Positions 45,431-54,889 of a stretch of 64,000 nt of DNA are shown piece by piece (within the stretch, counting starts at the first letter, position 1; the number at the start of each line of letters is the position of its first letter). This DNA comes from Sphingopyxis sp. H115 (GTDB lineage Bacteria; Pseudomonadota; Alphaproteobacteria; Sphingomonadales; Sphingomonadaceae), in the NCBI RefSeq assembly GCF_001468465.1, contig NZ_LNSA01000009.1:1-64000 (forward strand), written 5' to 3'. A model generated the notes under the pieces. That model made no database searches. It worked only from the letters and a program-made list of their open reading frames with translations, and was not told the origin of the DNA. Position numbers and translations under genes: made by a program.

Positions 45431-46699
45431 ATGACCGATCCGCTGAAGCACAGCTATTATGCCGCAACCGCGCCCGAGCGGCAGTCGCGCAAAGAAATCC
45501 GCGGCGATACGCGCTGCGACGTCGCCGTGATAGGCGGCGGGTTTACGGGGCTGAGCGCAGCCTTGGCCTGCGCCGAACGCGGCTTGTCGGTCATCTTGGT
45601 GGAAGCCGACCATATCGGTTTCGGGGCATCGGGGCGCAATGGCGGACAGCTCATTCCCGGACTTCGCTGGACGGCTTCGGAACTGGAGGCCGAATTTGGA
45701 GCCGAACGTGCCGATGCGCTGTTCGACCTTTGTTGGCGCGACAATCGCGTCAAGGCGCGGATCGCAAAACACGGCATCGATTGCGACCTGAAAACAGGGC
45801 ATCTGGAAGCGGCATGGACGCCGGCGGATTTCGGCGCCATGCGGCAGGAGGCGGATTATCTCGCGCGGCGTTTCGGCTATCAAAGCGATGTCGTCGAAAA
45901 GGCGGATTTGGCGCACCATATCGCGACGCCGCTCTATCACGGCGGCGTCTACGACCGTCAGGGCGGGCACTTCCATCCGCTGAACTATGCGCTCGGGCTT
46001 GCCGAAGCTGCCGAATCGGCGGGGGCCGATATATGGGAAGGTCAGCGCGCCTATGGCATAAGGCAAACGGCGCACGGCCTTAGCATACTGACCGATTGGG
46101 CGGACATCGACGCACGCTTCGTCATCGATGCCACCGACAGCTGGATCGGCGACGTCGAACCCGACCTCGGCCGCTACACGGTGCCGATCATGAACTATAA
46201 TATCGCGACCGCACCGCTCCCCAACGCCGACGAACTGCTGCCCGGCGACGCAGCAGTCGCCGACAGCCGGTTTGTCCTCAACTATTTCCGCCTTTCGGCC
46301 GACAAGCGGCTGATCTTTGGCGGCGGCGAGCGTTATTCGCAGACGCCGCCGCGCGACATCGCCGCCTTCGTCCGGCCGTTCATGGCAGAGGTGTTTCCGC
46401 AGATCGCTGACGCAAAGATCGACTATGGCTGGGGTGGCGCCGTCGCGGTGACGATGAACCGCCTGCCGCACATCGGGCGGCGCGGGAACGTCTTTTTCGC
46501 GCACGGCTTTTCGGGCCACGGGGCGCTGGTCACGACGCTCGCGGGCGAGCTGATCGCCGAAGCGATGGCGGCAACGGCCGAGCGCTTCGACGTTCTGGCG
46601 GACCTGCCCTCGAAGCCTTTTCCGGGCGGCAAATGGCTGCGCCGCCCGCTCGCCACGCTGGGGCTCCTCTGGTATGCGCTGCGCGACCGACTGGGGTAA
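45431..46699 (+). CDS. puuB: FAD-dependent oxidoreductase, PuuB-like (gamma-glutamylpolyamine oxidase)
   Basis: 422 aa. FAD-binding CDVAVIGGGFTGLSAALA near residue 30 is followed by GFGASGRNGGQL, a hallmark of the PuuB/OrdL family, and the C-terminal flavin site GHGALVTTLAGELIAEA. It oxidises the gamma-glutamylated amine to an aldehyde plus hydrogen peroxide. It lies between the two glutamine-synthetase-like genes and in the same direction, so the three can supply and consume the same substrate. Name by family similarity and context. Confidence 0.85.
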   Translation: MTDPLKHSYYAATAPERQSRKEIRGDTRCDVAVIGGGFTGLSAALACAERGLSVILVEADHIGFGASGRNGGQLIPGLRWTASELEAEFGAERADALFDLCWRDNRVKARIAKHGIDCDLKTGHLEAAWTPADFGAMRQEADYLARRFGYQSDVVEKADLAHHIATPLYHGGVYDRQGGHFHPLNYALGLAEAAESAGADIWEGQRAYGIRQTAHGLSILTDWADIDARFVIDATDSWIGDVEPDLGRYTVPIMNYNIATAPLPNADELLPGDAAVADSRFVLNYFRLSADKRLIFGGGERYSQTPPRDIAAFVRPFMAEVFPQIADAKIDYGWGGAVAVTMNRLPHIGRRGNVFFAHGFSGHGALVTTLAGELIAEAMAATAERFDVLADLPSKPFPGGKWLRRPLATLGLLWYALRDRLG

Positions 46700-46712
46700 G
46701 GAGCAACACGGA

Positions 46713-48104
46713 ATGTCGAAGTCGTCTGGCGTCATCGCCCCAAAGTCCGAGGCCGAAGCCTTTTTCAAGGCGAACCCCGACGTCGATTCGATCGAGATGA
46801 TCTACACCGATTTCGGCGGCGTCCCGCGCGGCAAGCGCCTCCGCCAGCATGAGGTGCTCGCGGTGTACGAAAGCGGGCGCATGTTCCCCGGCTCGATCAC
46901 CGTCGTCGATATCACCGGACAGGACACCGTCGAAACTGGCCTCGTGTGGGAGGATGGCGACGCCGACCGCTCGATGAAGCCCATCCCCGGCACGCTGGTC
47001 CGCACCCCCTGGGGCGGCGACCATGCCGCTCAGTTCCTCGTCGATTTCTACGAACTCGACGGCACCCCGCACGACCTCGACCCGCGCCACGTCCTCGGCC
47101 GCGTCGTCGACCGCTTCACCGCCGACGGCCTCACCCCCGTGCTCGCGGTCGAGCTCGAATTTTATCTCGTCGATCCGCGCCGCGCGCGCGACGGCAAGGT
47201 CCGCCCCGCGCGCCCCGCCTACAGCCGCGACACGCCGCGCAATGTCGAAGTCTATGGCCTGCGCGAACTCGACGATTTCCGCCCTTTTTTCGACGCGCTC
47301 TACGCCGCGACCGACGTGCAGGACCTGCCGCTCGAAAGCGCGATCAGCGAATTCGCGCCCGGCCAGTTTGAGCTCACTCTCCGCCACAAGCCTGACGCCC
47401 TGCGCGCCTGCGACGATGCGATCATGTACAAGCGCCTCGTCAAAGCGATCGCCCAGCAACAGGGGCTCGAGGCAACCTTCATGGCCAAGCCTTTCGCCGA
47501 TCAAGCGGGCAGCGGCATGCACATCCACGTCTCGGTCGACGACGACGCGGGTGCCAATATCTTCGCCAGCGACGATCCCGAAGGCACCCCGGCGCTCCGC
47601 CACGCGATCGGCGGGATGATCGGCAGCGTCGGCGATGCTTTCGCGCTCTTCGCCCCGCACGCGAACAGCTACCGCCGCTTCAAGGCGAACAGCTATGCCC
47701 CCGTCGCGCCGACGTGGGGCGTCAACAACCGCACCGTCTCCTTCCGCATCCCCGCCGGCCCGCCGCCGAGCCGCCATGTCGAGCACCGCGCCTGCGGCGC
47801 CGATGCCAACCCCTATCTCGCCGTCGCCGCCGTCCTCGCCGGCATGCATCACGGCATGACGACCAAAGCCGATCCGGGCGTCGCGGTGGTGGGCAACGGC
47901 TATGACCGGGACAATTCGGGCGATGACAAGCCGCCGTCCAACTGGTTCGCCGCGGTCGACCGCTTCCACGCCTCGGGCCTGATGCGCGACTATCTTGGCG
48001 ACCGCTTCGTCGACATGTTCAGCATCGTGAAGCGGGTTGAACAGGATAATTATTTCAGCGTCGTTCCGACGCTTGATTACGACTGGTATCTGCGCAACGC
48101 ATGA
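46713..48104 (+). CDS. puuA: Second glutamine synthetase family protein, gamma-glutamylpolyamine synthetase type
   Basis: 463 aa. VELEFYL, SEFAPGQFELTL, GSGMHIHVSV, NSYRRFKANSYAP and EHRACGADANPYLAVAA give a complete GS active site. It differs clearly from the first copy (e.g. FTPQFE-like SEFAPGQFEL instead of GAAQLEVNF), so the two are old paralogues rather than a recent duplication. AAGGAG before ATG 46713 is a good ribosome site, 13 bases after puuB. PuuA-type ligases start the glutamylated putrescine pathway; which of the two acts on which amine is unknown. Confidence 0.86.
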   Translation: MSKSSGVIAPKSEAEAFFKANPDVDSIEMIYTDFGGVPRGKRLRQHEVLAVYESGRMFPGSITVVDITGQDTVETGLVWEDGDADRSMKPIPGTLVRTPWGGDHAAQFLVDFYELDGTPHDLDPRHVLGRVVDRFTADGLTPVLAVELEFYLVDPRRARDGKVRPARPAYSRDTPRNVEVYGLRELDDFRPFFDALYAATDVQDLPLESAISEFAPGQFELTLRHKPDALRACDDAIMYKRLVKAIAQQQGLEATFMAKPFADQAGSGMHIHVSVDDDAGANIFASDDPEGTPALRHAIGGMIGSVGDAFALFAPHANSYRRFKANSYAPVAPTWGVNNRTVSFRIPAGPPPSRHVEHRACGADANPYLAVAAVLAGMHHGMTTKADPGVAVVGNGYDRDNSGDDKPPSNWFAAVDRFHASGLMRDYLGDRFVDMFSIVKRVEQDNYFSVVPTLDYDWYLRNA

Positions 48105-48195
48105 AAGTTTCAAGGAATCTTGCTGCGGCGCAAAAAAGCACTTTCCAAGCCGGCTTTATTGAGTCAGCTTGACGTCACAAACAGGGAGGCTGCAC

Positions 48196-49302
48196 ATGGA
48201 TCCGATTGAACTGATCAAGCAAACCCTGGGACGCCGTTCGTTGCTCCAGGCAATGGGAGTCGCTGCCATCGGCATCAGCTTCGGCGGGCTCGCCGCGTGC
48301 AGCAAGGGCGAGGGCAAGAAGCTCGCGAACGGCGAGGAGGCCAAGCTCAACTTCTACAATTGGGACACTTATATCGGCGAGAATACGCTCGACAATTTCA
48401 AGGAAGCGACCGGCGTCGACGTCACGATGGACCTGTTCGACAGCAACGACGTGCTGTTCGCCAAGTTCAAGGCCGGCAACCCCGGCTATGACGTGATCGT
48501 CCCTTCGAACGATTTTGTCGAACGTATGGCGAAGGCGGACATGCTCATGCCGCTCGACCACGCGCAGATCCCGAACAAGAAGAATATCGACCCCGCCTAT
48601 ATCAACGTCGAATATGACCTGCAGCGCAAATTTTCGATGCCCTATACTTGGCTCGCGCTCGGCATCGGCTATCGCAAGTCGAAGGTGTCGTCGCCGCCCG
48701 ACAGCTGGAAAGTCCTGTTCGACAGCCCCGAATATGCCGGCCGCATCGCCTGGCTTTCGGAAGCGGGCGACATGTTCCGCCTCTACGGCAAATATCTCGG
48801 CAAGTCGGTCAATGCGCTGACCCCGGCGGACATTGCGACAATCGAAAAGATGATGATCAAGCAAAAACCCAATGTGAAGAAATTCCACGAGGACGACGGG
48901 CAGGATTTGCTGCTTAAGGGCGATTGCGACGTCGTGCTCGAATATAATGGCGACATCGCGCAGGCGATGGTCGAGGACAAGGATATCGATTTCGTCATCC
49001 CCAAGGAGGGGAGCCAGCTCAATTCGGACAATCTCTGCATTCCGAAAGGCGCGCCGCACCCGAAAAATGCCCACGCCTTCATCAACTATATCCTCGACGC
49101 CCAGGTCGACAAGGAAATCACCGAGACGATCCTCTACCCGACGCCGAACGCCGCGGCGAAGGCGTTGATGCCCGACAGTTACAAGAACAACCCCGTCATC
49201 TTCCCGCCCGCCGAAGCGCTGGCGAAATGCGAATATGCGCGCTTCAATGCCGAATTGCAGCCGCTCTACGAGGAAGCCTTCACGCGGGTCCGGGCGGCCT
49301 GA
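48196..49302 (+). CDS. potF: Polyamine ABC transporter substrate-binding protein PotF
   Basis: 368 aa. The leader GRRSLLQAMGVAAIGISF ends in LAAC, so it combines a twin-arginine pair with a lipobox; it may be a Tat-exported, lipid-anchored protein. The mature part is a type II binding protein of the putrescine/spermidine family: LNFYNWDTYIGENTLDNF, YDVIVPSNDFVERM, VEYDLQRKFSMPYTWLALGI and the acidic residues that hold the amines. GGGAGG before ATG 48196 is the ribosome site. First gene of the pot operon. Confidence 0.93.
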   Translation: MDPIELIKQTLGRRSLLQAMGVAAIGISFGGLAACSKGEGKKLANGEEAKLNFYNWDTYIGENTLDNFKEATGVDVTMDLFDSNDVLFAKFKAGNPGYDVIVPSNDFVERMAKADMLMPLDHAQIPNKKNIDPAYINVEYDLQRKFSMPYTWLALGIGYRKSKVSSPPDSWKVLFDSPEYAGRIAWLSEAGDMFRLYGKYLGKSVNALTPADIATIEKMMIKQKPNVKKFHEDDGQDLLLKGDCDVVLEYNGDIAQAMVEDKDIDFVIPKEGSQLNSDNLCIPKGAPHPKNAHAFINYILDAQVDKEITETILYPTPNAAAKALMPDSYKNNPVIFPPAEALAKCEYARFNAELQPLYEEAFTRVRAA

Positions 49303-49325
49303 CGGTCTGAAGGAGGCATCGGGGG

Positions 49326-50231
49326 GTGGCCGAACAGGACTGGAAAACGAACAAGGGGGTCTTCGCGGCGGTATCGTTGCCGACGCTCTTCTGGGTCCTG
49401 CTCTTCTTCCTCGTCCCGATGGCGATCGTCTGGCTGTACAGTTTCGGCGAGAACAAGGGCCTCACCGATATCGAGATTTCGGGCACGCTCGAAAATTACA
49501 AGCGCGCGACCGAGTGGCTCTATCTTACCATTTTCGGCAAGAGTTTCGCGGTCGCGGCGCTCGTCACCCTCATCTGCCTGATCGTCGGCTTTCCCGTTGC
49601 GATGGCGATCACCTTCGCCAGCGAGAAGTGGCGGCCGTGGCTGCTGCTCGGCATCATGCTCCCCTTCTGGACCAATTTGCTCATCCGCACCTACGCGCTG
49701 ATGATGCTTCTCGGAACGCAGGGGTTCGCGAACAAGGGGCTCGGCGCGCTGTGGGAGGGGACGAGCTGGCTCAAGACGCTCGTCGGGCTGCAACCGCTGC
49801 CGACGTGGGAACCGGTGCAGCTTCTCTTCAACAATTTCGCGGTCGTCTTCGGCCTCGTCTACGTCCACCTCCCCTTCATGGTGCTGCCGCTCTACGCTGC
49901 GCTCGACCGGCTCGACCGCAGCCTGATCGAGGCGAGCCTCGATCTTGGCGCGGGTCATTTCCGTACGATCATGCGCATCGTCGTCCCGCTTGCCGCACCG
50001 GGCATCATCGCGGGTGTAATGATCACGCTGATCCCCGCGCTCGGCGCTTATCTCACCCCCGACCTGATGGGCGGGACCGACAGCCAGATGATCGCCAACG
50101 TCATCGAGCGCCAGTTCAAGAAAGCGAATGACTGGCCCTTCGGCGCGGCCCTCTCCTTCCTGCTCATATACGCGATGTTCATCCTGATCGCGCTGCAATC
50201 GATGCGCAAGAAAGTGCCGGAGGCAAGCTGA
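49326..50231 (+). CDS. potH: Polyamine ABC transporter permease PotH
   Basis: 301 aa, six membrane helices with the binding-protein-dependent permease EAA-like loop ASLDLGAGHFRTIMRIVVPLAAPG. GTG 49326 with AGGAGG upstream is the start. The stop overlaps the next permease gene by one base (TGATG at 50229-50233). It forms the channel with PotI. Confidence 0.94.
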   Translation: MAEQDWKTNKGVFAAVSLPTLFWVLLFFLVPMAIVWLYSFGENKGLTDIEISGTLENYKRATEWLYLTIFGKSFAVAALVTLICLIVGFPVAMAITFASEKWRPWLLLGIMLPFWTNLLIRTYALMMLLGTQGFANKGLGALWEGTSWLKTLVGLQPLPTWEPVQLLFNNFAVVFGLVYVHLPFMVLPLYAALDRLDRSLIEASLDLGAGHFRTIMRIVVPLAAPGIIAGVMITLIPALGAYLTPDLMGGTDSQMIANVIERQFKKANDWPFGAALSFLLIYAMFILIALQSMRKKVPEAS

Positions 50232-51073
50232 TGGCGCTCTTCGCCCGCACGCCGATCGCACCGCTCGAATATAGCCGCACGCTATGGATGCGCCTGTGGG
50301 TCGGCGCGGTGATGCTGTTCCTCTATGCACCGCTGATCGTGCTCGTGATCTTCAGCTTCAACGACAGCAAGCGCAACGTCGTGTGGCGCGGCTTCACCAC
50401 CAAATATTACGAGAAGGCGCTCGGCAACGACCAACTGGTCGAGGCGCTGCTCAATTCGCTGACCATCGCGGCGCTCGCGACGATCGCCAGCCTCGCGCTC
50501 GGCGCCGTCGCGGCAGTGATGCTATGGCGCTTCCGCTTTCCGCTGAAGGGCGCAGTCGACGGTACCATCTCGCTACCGATCATCGTTCCCGAAATATGCC
50601 TGGGCGTCGCCTTCCTGATGTTCTTTGCCGCGGTCGGCTGGCCGACCGATCTCGTTTGGCCGTTCAACCTCGGTGCAATCACCATCGCGCATATCACTTT
50701 CTGCTTCCCCTTCGTAACGATGGTCGTGCGGTCGCGCCTCGCGACCTTCAACCGCGAACAGGAAGAAGCCGCCAAGGACCTCGGCGCGAGCGAGTGGCAG
50801 GTGTTCCGCGACGTGCTGATCCCGCACATCAAGCCCGCGCTCGTCGCGGGCGCGCTGCTGTCCTTCACATTGAGCCTCGACGATTTCGTCATCACCTATT
50901 TCACCAGCGGCCCCGACACGATCACTTTCCCCGTGAAAGTCTATTCGATGGTCCGCTTCTCGGTGACGCCCGAGGTCAACGCCGCCTCGACCTTGCTCAT
51001 CGTCCTGACCGTCGTCCTGACCTTCATCGCACTCAAGGCCCAGGGCGTGAAAGCCATTGCGGAAACCCACTGA
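50231..51073 (+). CDS. potI: Polyamine ABC transporter permease PotI
   Basis: 280 aa, six membrane helices and the EAA-like motif [26 protein letters not shown]. Second permease of the heterodimer. It starts one base into the potH stop and ends two bases before the potG start codon region, so the transporter genes are tightly packed. Confidence 0.94.
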   Translation: MALFARTPIAPLEYSRTLWMRLWVGAVMLFLYAPLIVLVIFSFNDSKRNVVWRGFTTKYYEKALGNDQLVEALLNSLTIAALATIASLALGAVAAVMLWRFRFPLKGAVDGTISLPIIVPEICLGVAFLMFFAAVGWPTDLVWPFNLGAITIAHITFCFPFVTMVVRSRLATFNREQEEAAKDLGASEWQVFRDVLIPHIKPALVAGALLSFTLSLDDFVITYFTSGPDTITFPVKVYSMVRFSVTPEVNAASTLLIVLTVVLTFIALKAQGVKAIAETH

Positions 51074-51075
51074 CC

Positions 51076-52206
51076 ATGACCGATCCCACCAAACCGATCA
51101 TCCAGATCCAGAATGTCTCGAAACGCTTTGGCAAGGTGACCGCGGTCGACAATGTCAGCCTCGACATCAACGCGGGCGAATTTTTCGTCCTCCTCGGCCC
51201 GTCGGGCTGCGGCAAAACGACGCTGCTGCGCATGATCGCCGGGTTCGAACTGCCCACCGAGGGCCGCATCCTCATCGACGGTCAGGATATGGCGGGCATC
51301 CCGCCGAACAAACGTCCGGTGAACATGGTGTTCCAGAGCTACGCCGTATTCCCGCACATGAGCGTCGCCGACAATGTCGCCTATGGCCTCAAGATTGCGG
51401 GCGTCAAAGGCGGCGAAGTCAAGGATCGCGTCGCCGAAGCGCTCGATCTGGTCAAGCTTGGGGGGTTCGAGAGCCGCATGCCCGACCAGATGTCGGGCGG
51501 GCAGCGCCAGCGCGTCGCGCTCGCGCGCAGTCTCGTCATGCGGCCCAAGGTGCTGCTGCTCGACGAACCGCTGTCGGCGCTCGATGCCAAACTCCGCGCG
51601 CAGATGCAGTTCGAGCTTTCGGAATTGCAGGAAAAGGTCGGCATCACCTTCGTCACCGTCACCCACGACCAGGACGAAGCGCTGTCGATGGCGTGCCGCA
51701 TCGCGGTGATCAACAAGGGCGATGTATCGCAGCTCGCGGCGCCGTCGGACCTCTATGAATATCCCGCCAATCGCTTTGTCGCCGATTTCGTCGGGTCGGT
51801 GAACATCTTCGAAGGCAAGCTGACGCTCGACGAACCCGACAAGGCAGCGGTCGACTGCCCGGGTCTCGGCAAGGTCTATCTCAACCACGGCGTCACCGGT
51901 CCGCACGGCGCCGACGTCTGGGTCGCGCTACGGCCCGAGAAAATCTATCTCCACGTCCCCGGCGCGGGCAAGGCGGTCACCGCTGCAGCGCAGGACGCAC
52001 CCGACGGCCACAATTTCGCGCGCGGCAAGATCAAGGGCATGTCCTATCTCGGCGACATCACCCTGTTCGAAATCGAGCTCGAAACCGGCGCGCGTATCCG
52101 CGTCTCGCGCCCGAACCTCTCGCGTCACGACCAGGAGGATTTTACCTGGGACGACAAGGTCAGCATGCATTGGCGCGCCGACAGCCCGGTGGTGTTGCTC
52201 GGCTGA
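51076..52206 (+). CDS. potG: Polyamine ABC transporter ATPase PotG
   Basis: 376-aa ATP-binding subunit. Walker [10 protein letters not shown], signature MSGGQRQR, Walker [12 protein letters not shown], switch THDQDEA, followed by a C-terminal TOBE-type domain (~240-376, [16 protein letters not shown]). It powers import through PotHI of amines delivered by PotF. ATG 51076 is the third base after the potI stop; further upstream the frame is not protein-like. Confidence 0.95.
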   Translation: MTDPTKPIIQIQNVSKRFGKVTAVDNVSLDINAGEFFVLLGPSGCGKTTLLRMIAGFELPTEGRILIDGQDMAGIPPNKRPVNMVFQSYAVFPHMSVADNVAYGLKIAGVKGGEVKDRVAEALDLVKLGGFESRMPDQMSGGQRQRVALARSLVMRPKVLLLDEPLSALDAKLRAQMQFELSELQEKVGITFVTVTHDQDEALSMACRIAVINKGDVSQLAAPSDLYEYPANRFVADFVGSVNIFEGKLTLDEPDKAAVDCPGLGKVYLNHGVTGPHGADVWVALRPEKIYLHVPGAGKAVTAAAQDAPDGHNFARGKIKGMSYLGDITLFEIELETGARIRVSRPNLSRHDQEDFTWDDKVSMHWRADSPVVLLG

Positions 52207-52306
52207 CCGCCGCGCCGGAAAAAGCGCTTTCCTACATTATGTTGGTGTGAGAGCCTTCGACCTGGCTCTTTCTCCTCGTCCATTCGAACCGCATCGCCCG
52301 TCCGCC

Positions 52307-52361
52307 TAAAGCCACAAAGGACACAGTTTCGTCGCGCACATGCGGGGTTTTTGTGGCTTTA
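52307..52361. repeat. Inverted repeat downstream of potG
   Basis: TAAAGCCACAAA (52307-52318) and TTTGTGGCTTTA (52350-52361) form a perfect 12-bp stem with a 31-base loop. It may be the end of the pot operon, but without a T-tract. Confidence 0.5.
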
Positions 52362-52372
52362 AGGCCCTTCTT

Positions 52373-52445
52373 CGTCACCACGGACTTGATCCGGGATCCA
52401 TTGCGGCGGCGAAGTCATGGCCCCCGGATCAAGTCCGGGATGACC
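52373..52445. repeat. 73-bp palindromic intergenic repeat, copy 2
   Basis: Same element as 4015-4087: arms CGTCACCACGGACTTGATCC and GGATCAAGTCCGGGATGACC around a conserved centre GCGGCG...GTCATGG. It lies in the 3' gap between potG and the DUF808 gene. Confidence 0.85.
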
Positions 52446-52448
52446 AGA

Positions 52449-53387
52449 TTAGTGCGCCGCCTTCTTCCCCGGCAGCATGTGCAGCACACCGACGATCACG
52501 CCGCCGAGCAGCAGCCCGAACACGCCCGCACCGCCCGCGTTGATCAGCCATTCCCACACGCCCGCACCGGGCAGCCCGCCCGCGACCGAGTGCGCGAAAT
52601 CGTGCAGCCCGTGGCCGATATTGCCGATGTGATATTCGTCGAGCCCGTGCAGGAAAATCTGCCCCCCGACCCACAGCATCGCCGCGGTGCCGATCAGCGC
52701 CAGCGCCGAAAGCAGTTTGGGCATGAAGGTCACAAGCCCGCGCCCGATCGCGCGGCGCGCGCTGCTCCCTTCCTTCGCCATGTGCAGGCCGATATCGTCC
52801 ATCTTCACGATCAGGCCGACGACGCCGTAAACCGCGATGGTGATCGCGACCGCGACCACCGCGAGCGTCGCGGCGCGCATCGCGAAATGCTCGTCGAGCA
52901 CTTCGTTCAACGCGATCACCATGATCTCGGCCGAAAGGATGAAGTCGGTCCGCACCGCGCCCTTCACCATCGCCTCTTCGTGGTCCTGGTCGGCGACGAT
53001 CGCCGCATCTTCGGCAAGGCTCGTCTTGTCCTTCTGAAGCGAGTGCAGCACCTTCTCTGCCCCCTCGAAACAGAGATAGGCTCCGCCGATCATCAACAGC
53101 GGCGTGATCGCCCATTGCGCGACCGCCGACAGCAGCAGCAAAGCGGGCAGGATCAGCACCAGCTTGTTGAAGATCGACCCCTTGGTGATCCGCCAGATGA
53201 TCGGCAGTTCGCGGTCGGGAGTGAAGCCGGTGACGTAGCGCGGCGTCACCGCGGTATCGTCGACGACCACCCCCGCCGCCTTGACCCCGGCCTTCGACGC
53301 CGCGGCGCCGATATCGTCGATGCTCGCGGCTGCGACCTTGGCGATAGTCGCAATATCGTCGAGCAGGGCAAAAAGGCCTGAGGGCAT
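52449..53387 (-). CDS. DUF808 (YedI-like) membrane protein
   Basis: 312 aa with about seven hydrophobic helices. LFALLDDIATIAKVAAASIDDIGAA at the N-terminus and SAEIMVIALNEVLDEHF are typical of the DUF808/YedI family, inner-membrane proteins of unknown transport role. It separates the pot operon from spuC and puuD and is on the opposite strand to pot, so its presence in the polyamine island could be coincidental. Confidence 0.87.
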   Translation of the reverse strand: MPSGLFALLDDIATIAKVAAASIDDIGAAASKAGVKAAGVVVDDTAVTPRYVTGFTPDRELPIIWRITKGSIFNKLVLILPALLLLSAVAQWAITPLLMIGGAYLCFEGAEKVLHSLQKDKTSLAEDAAIVADQDHEEAMVKGAVRTDFILSAEIMVIALNEVLDEHFAMRAATLAVVAVAITIAVYGVVGLIVKMDDIGLHMAKEGSSARRAIGRGLVTFMPKLLSALALIGTAAMLWVGGQIFLHGLDEYHIGNIGHGLHDFAHSVAGGLPGAGVWEWLINAGGAGVFGLLLGGVIVGVLHMLPGKKAAH

Positions 53388-53406
53388 AGGGGCTTGGTCT
53401 TCCTTC

Positions 53407-54780
53407 CTAGAGCGCGCGGAGCTTGGGCATCACCTCATCCAAGGATTTGCGGATGATGGCAACCATCTCGTCGATCTGCTCGGTGGTGATGATCAGCGGC
53501 GGGCACATGACCAGGCTGTCGCGGATACCGCGCACCATCAGCCCGTTCGCGATACACGCGTCGCGCGCCATCGGTCCCGCGGTCCCCTCGGCGCCGCCAA
53601 AGCGTGCACGCGTTTCCTTGTCGGCAACGATCTCGACCGCGCCCAGCAGCCCCACCGAGCGCGTCTCACCGACGATCGGGTGATCGTTCAGCGTCGCCAG
53701 CGCCTTCGCCAGATGCGGGCCGGTGACGCTGCCCGTGCGCTCGACGAGACCTTCGCGCTCGATAATCTCGATATTCTTGAGCGCGACCGCCGCGGCGACC
53801 GGGTGCCCCGAATAGGTGAAGCCATGCACGAAATCGCCGCCGGTCTTGAGCACGTCGACGACATGGCTCGCCACCGCGGTCGCCGAGATCGGCAGATATC
53901 CCGACGACAGGCCCTTCGCCATCGGCATCAGGTCGGGCGTGAAACCCATCGTCTCATGTCCCCACATCTTGCCGGTGCGCCCGAAACCGCAGATCACCTC
54001 ATCGGCGACAAGCAGCAGGCCATATTTGCGCACCACTGCCTCGACCTTCGGCCAATAGCCCTTGGGCGGAATGATCACGCCGCCGGCGCCCTGCACCGGC
54101 TCGCCAATGAAGGCGGCGCAATTTTCGGGGCCGACCTCAAGGATCTTGTCCTCGATCGCCTGCACACAGGCGTCGCAGAATTCCTCCTCGGTCATCCCCT
54201 GCCCTTCGCCGAAATAATAGGGCTGGCGGACATGTTCGACGCCGGGTATCGGCAGGTCGCCCTGCGCGTGCATCGCCTTCATGCCCCCCAGCGAAACGCC
54301 CGCGACGGTCGATCCGTGATAGGCGTTCCAGCGGCTGATAAAGACAGTACGCTTGGGTTCCCCCTTCAGCTTCCAATAATGGCGCACCATGCGGAACACC
54401 GTGTCATTGGCTTCGCTGCCCGAGGCGTTGAAGAAGATATGCGGCAGGCGATTGCCGGTAAGCGAGGCAATCTTCGCCGCCAGCGTCACCGTCGGTGGCG
54501 TCGCGGTCTTGAAGAAGGTGTTGTAAAAAGGCAACTCGCGCATTTGCGCCGCCGCTGCCTCGGCCAGCTCCTCACGTCCATAACCGACGTTGACGCACCA
54601 CAGGCCTGCCATACCGTCGAGGATGCGGTGGCCGTCACCGTCGGTGATGTAAACGCCCTCCGCATGGGTGATGATCCGGCTGCCACCGAGCTTTTCGATT
54701 TCGGCCCAGTCGGCCTGTGCGGGAAGATGATGCGCGACGTCGAGGCGGCGCAGTTCGGCGATATCGTGATTGCGAGGCAT
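53407..54780 (-). CDS. spuC: Class III aminotransferase, SpuC-like (polyamine:pyruvate)
   Basis: 457-aa PLP transaminase from ATG 54780 with AGGAG 8 bases upstream. The PLP lysine is in LMPMAKGLSSGYLP, the aspartate in LLLVADEVICGFGR; GLWCVNVGYGREELAEAAAAQM is a hallmark of putrescine/spermidine:pyruvate transaminases such as Pseudomonas SpuC. It would transfer the terminal amino group of putrescine or cadaverine to pyruvate, a parallel route to the glutamylation pathway. It lies 105 bases after puuD and opposite to the pot operon. Confidence 0.9.
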   Translation of the reverse strand: MPRNHDIAELRRLDVAHHLPAQADWAEIEKLGGSRIITHAEGVYITDGDGHRILDGMAGLWCVNVGYGREELAEAAAAQMRELPFYNTFFKTATPPTVTLAAKIASLTGNRLPHIFFNASGSEANDTVFRMVRHYWKLKGEPKRTVFISRWNAYHGSTVAGVSLGGMKAMHAQGDLPIPGVEHVRQPYYFGEGQGMTEEEFCDACVQAIEDKILEVGPENCAAFIGEPVQGAGGVIIPPKGYWPKVEAVVRKYGLLLVADEVICGFGRTGKMWGHETMGFTPDLMPMAKGLSSGYLPISATAVASHVVDVLKTGGDFVHGFTYSGHPVAAAVALKNIEIIEREGLVERTGSVTGPHLAKALATLNDHPIVGETRSVGLLGAVEIVADKETRARFGGAEGTAGPMARDACIANGLMVRGIRDSLVMCPPLIITTEQIDEMVAIIRKSLDEVMPKLRAL

Positions 54781-54829
54781 GAAATTTACTCCTGATTGTA
54801 TGGAAACCGAAAGAAACCGGGTCCGAAAA

Positions 54830-54889
54830 TCAGGGCGAGAAACTGATCCGCGCGAGATAGCGGTCATAGCGGGTGACGCGGCGGTTCAT
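54830..54889 (-). CDS. Possible 19-residue ORF overlapping the puuD stop
   Basis: MNRRVTRYDRYLARISFSP, starting at the ATG inside the puuD stop context (ATGA at 54886-54889) and ending 49 bases before the spuC start. It is Arg/Tyr-rich and could be a leader or small protein, or chance. Only the exact 4-base overlap argues for it. Confidence 0.2.
   Translation of the reverse strand: MNRRVTRYDRYLARISFSP

Noticed and set aside
44081-48113. Two very long minus-strand frames opposite the glutamine-synthetase-like and puuB genes
   Set aside because: Shadows of conserved plus-strand enzymes with intact active-site motifs; the antisense translations show no domain and repeat Arg/His/Val/Ala patterns.
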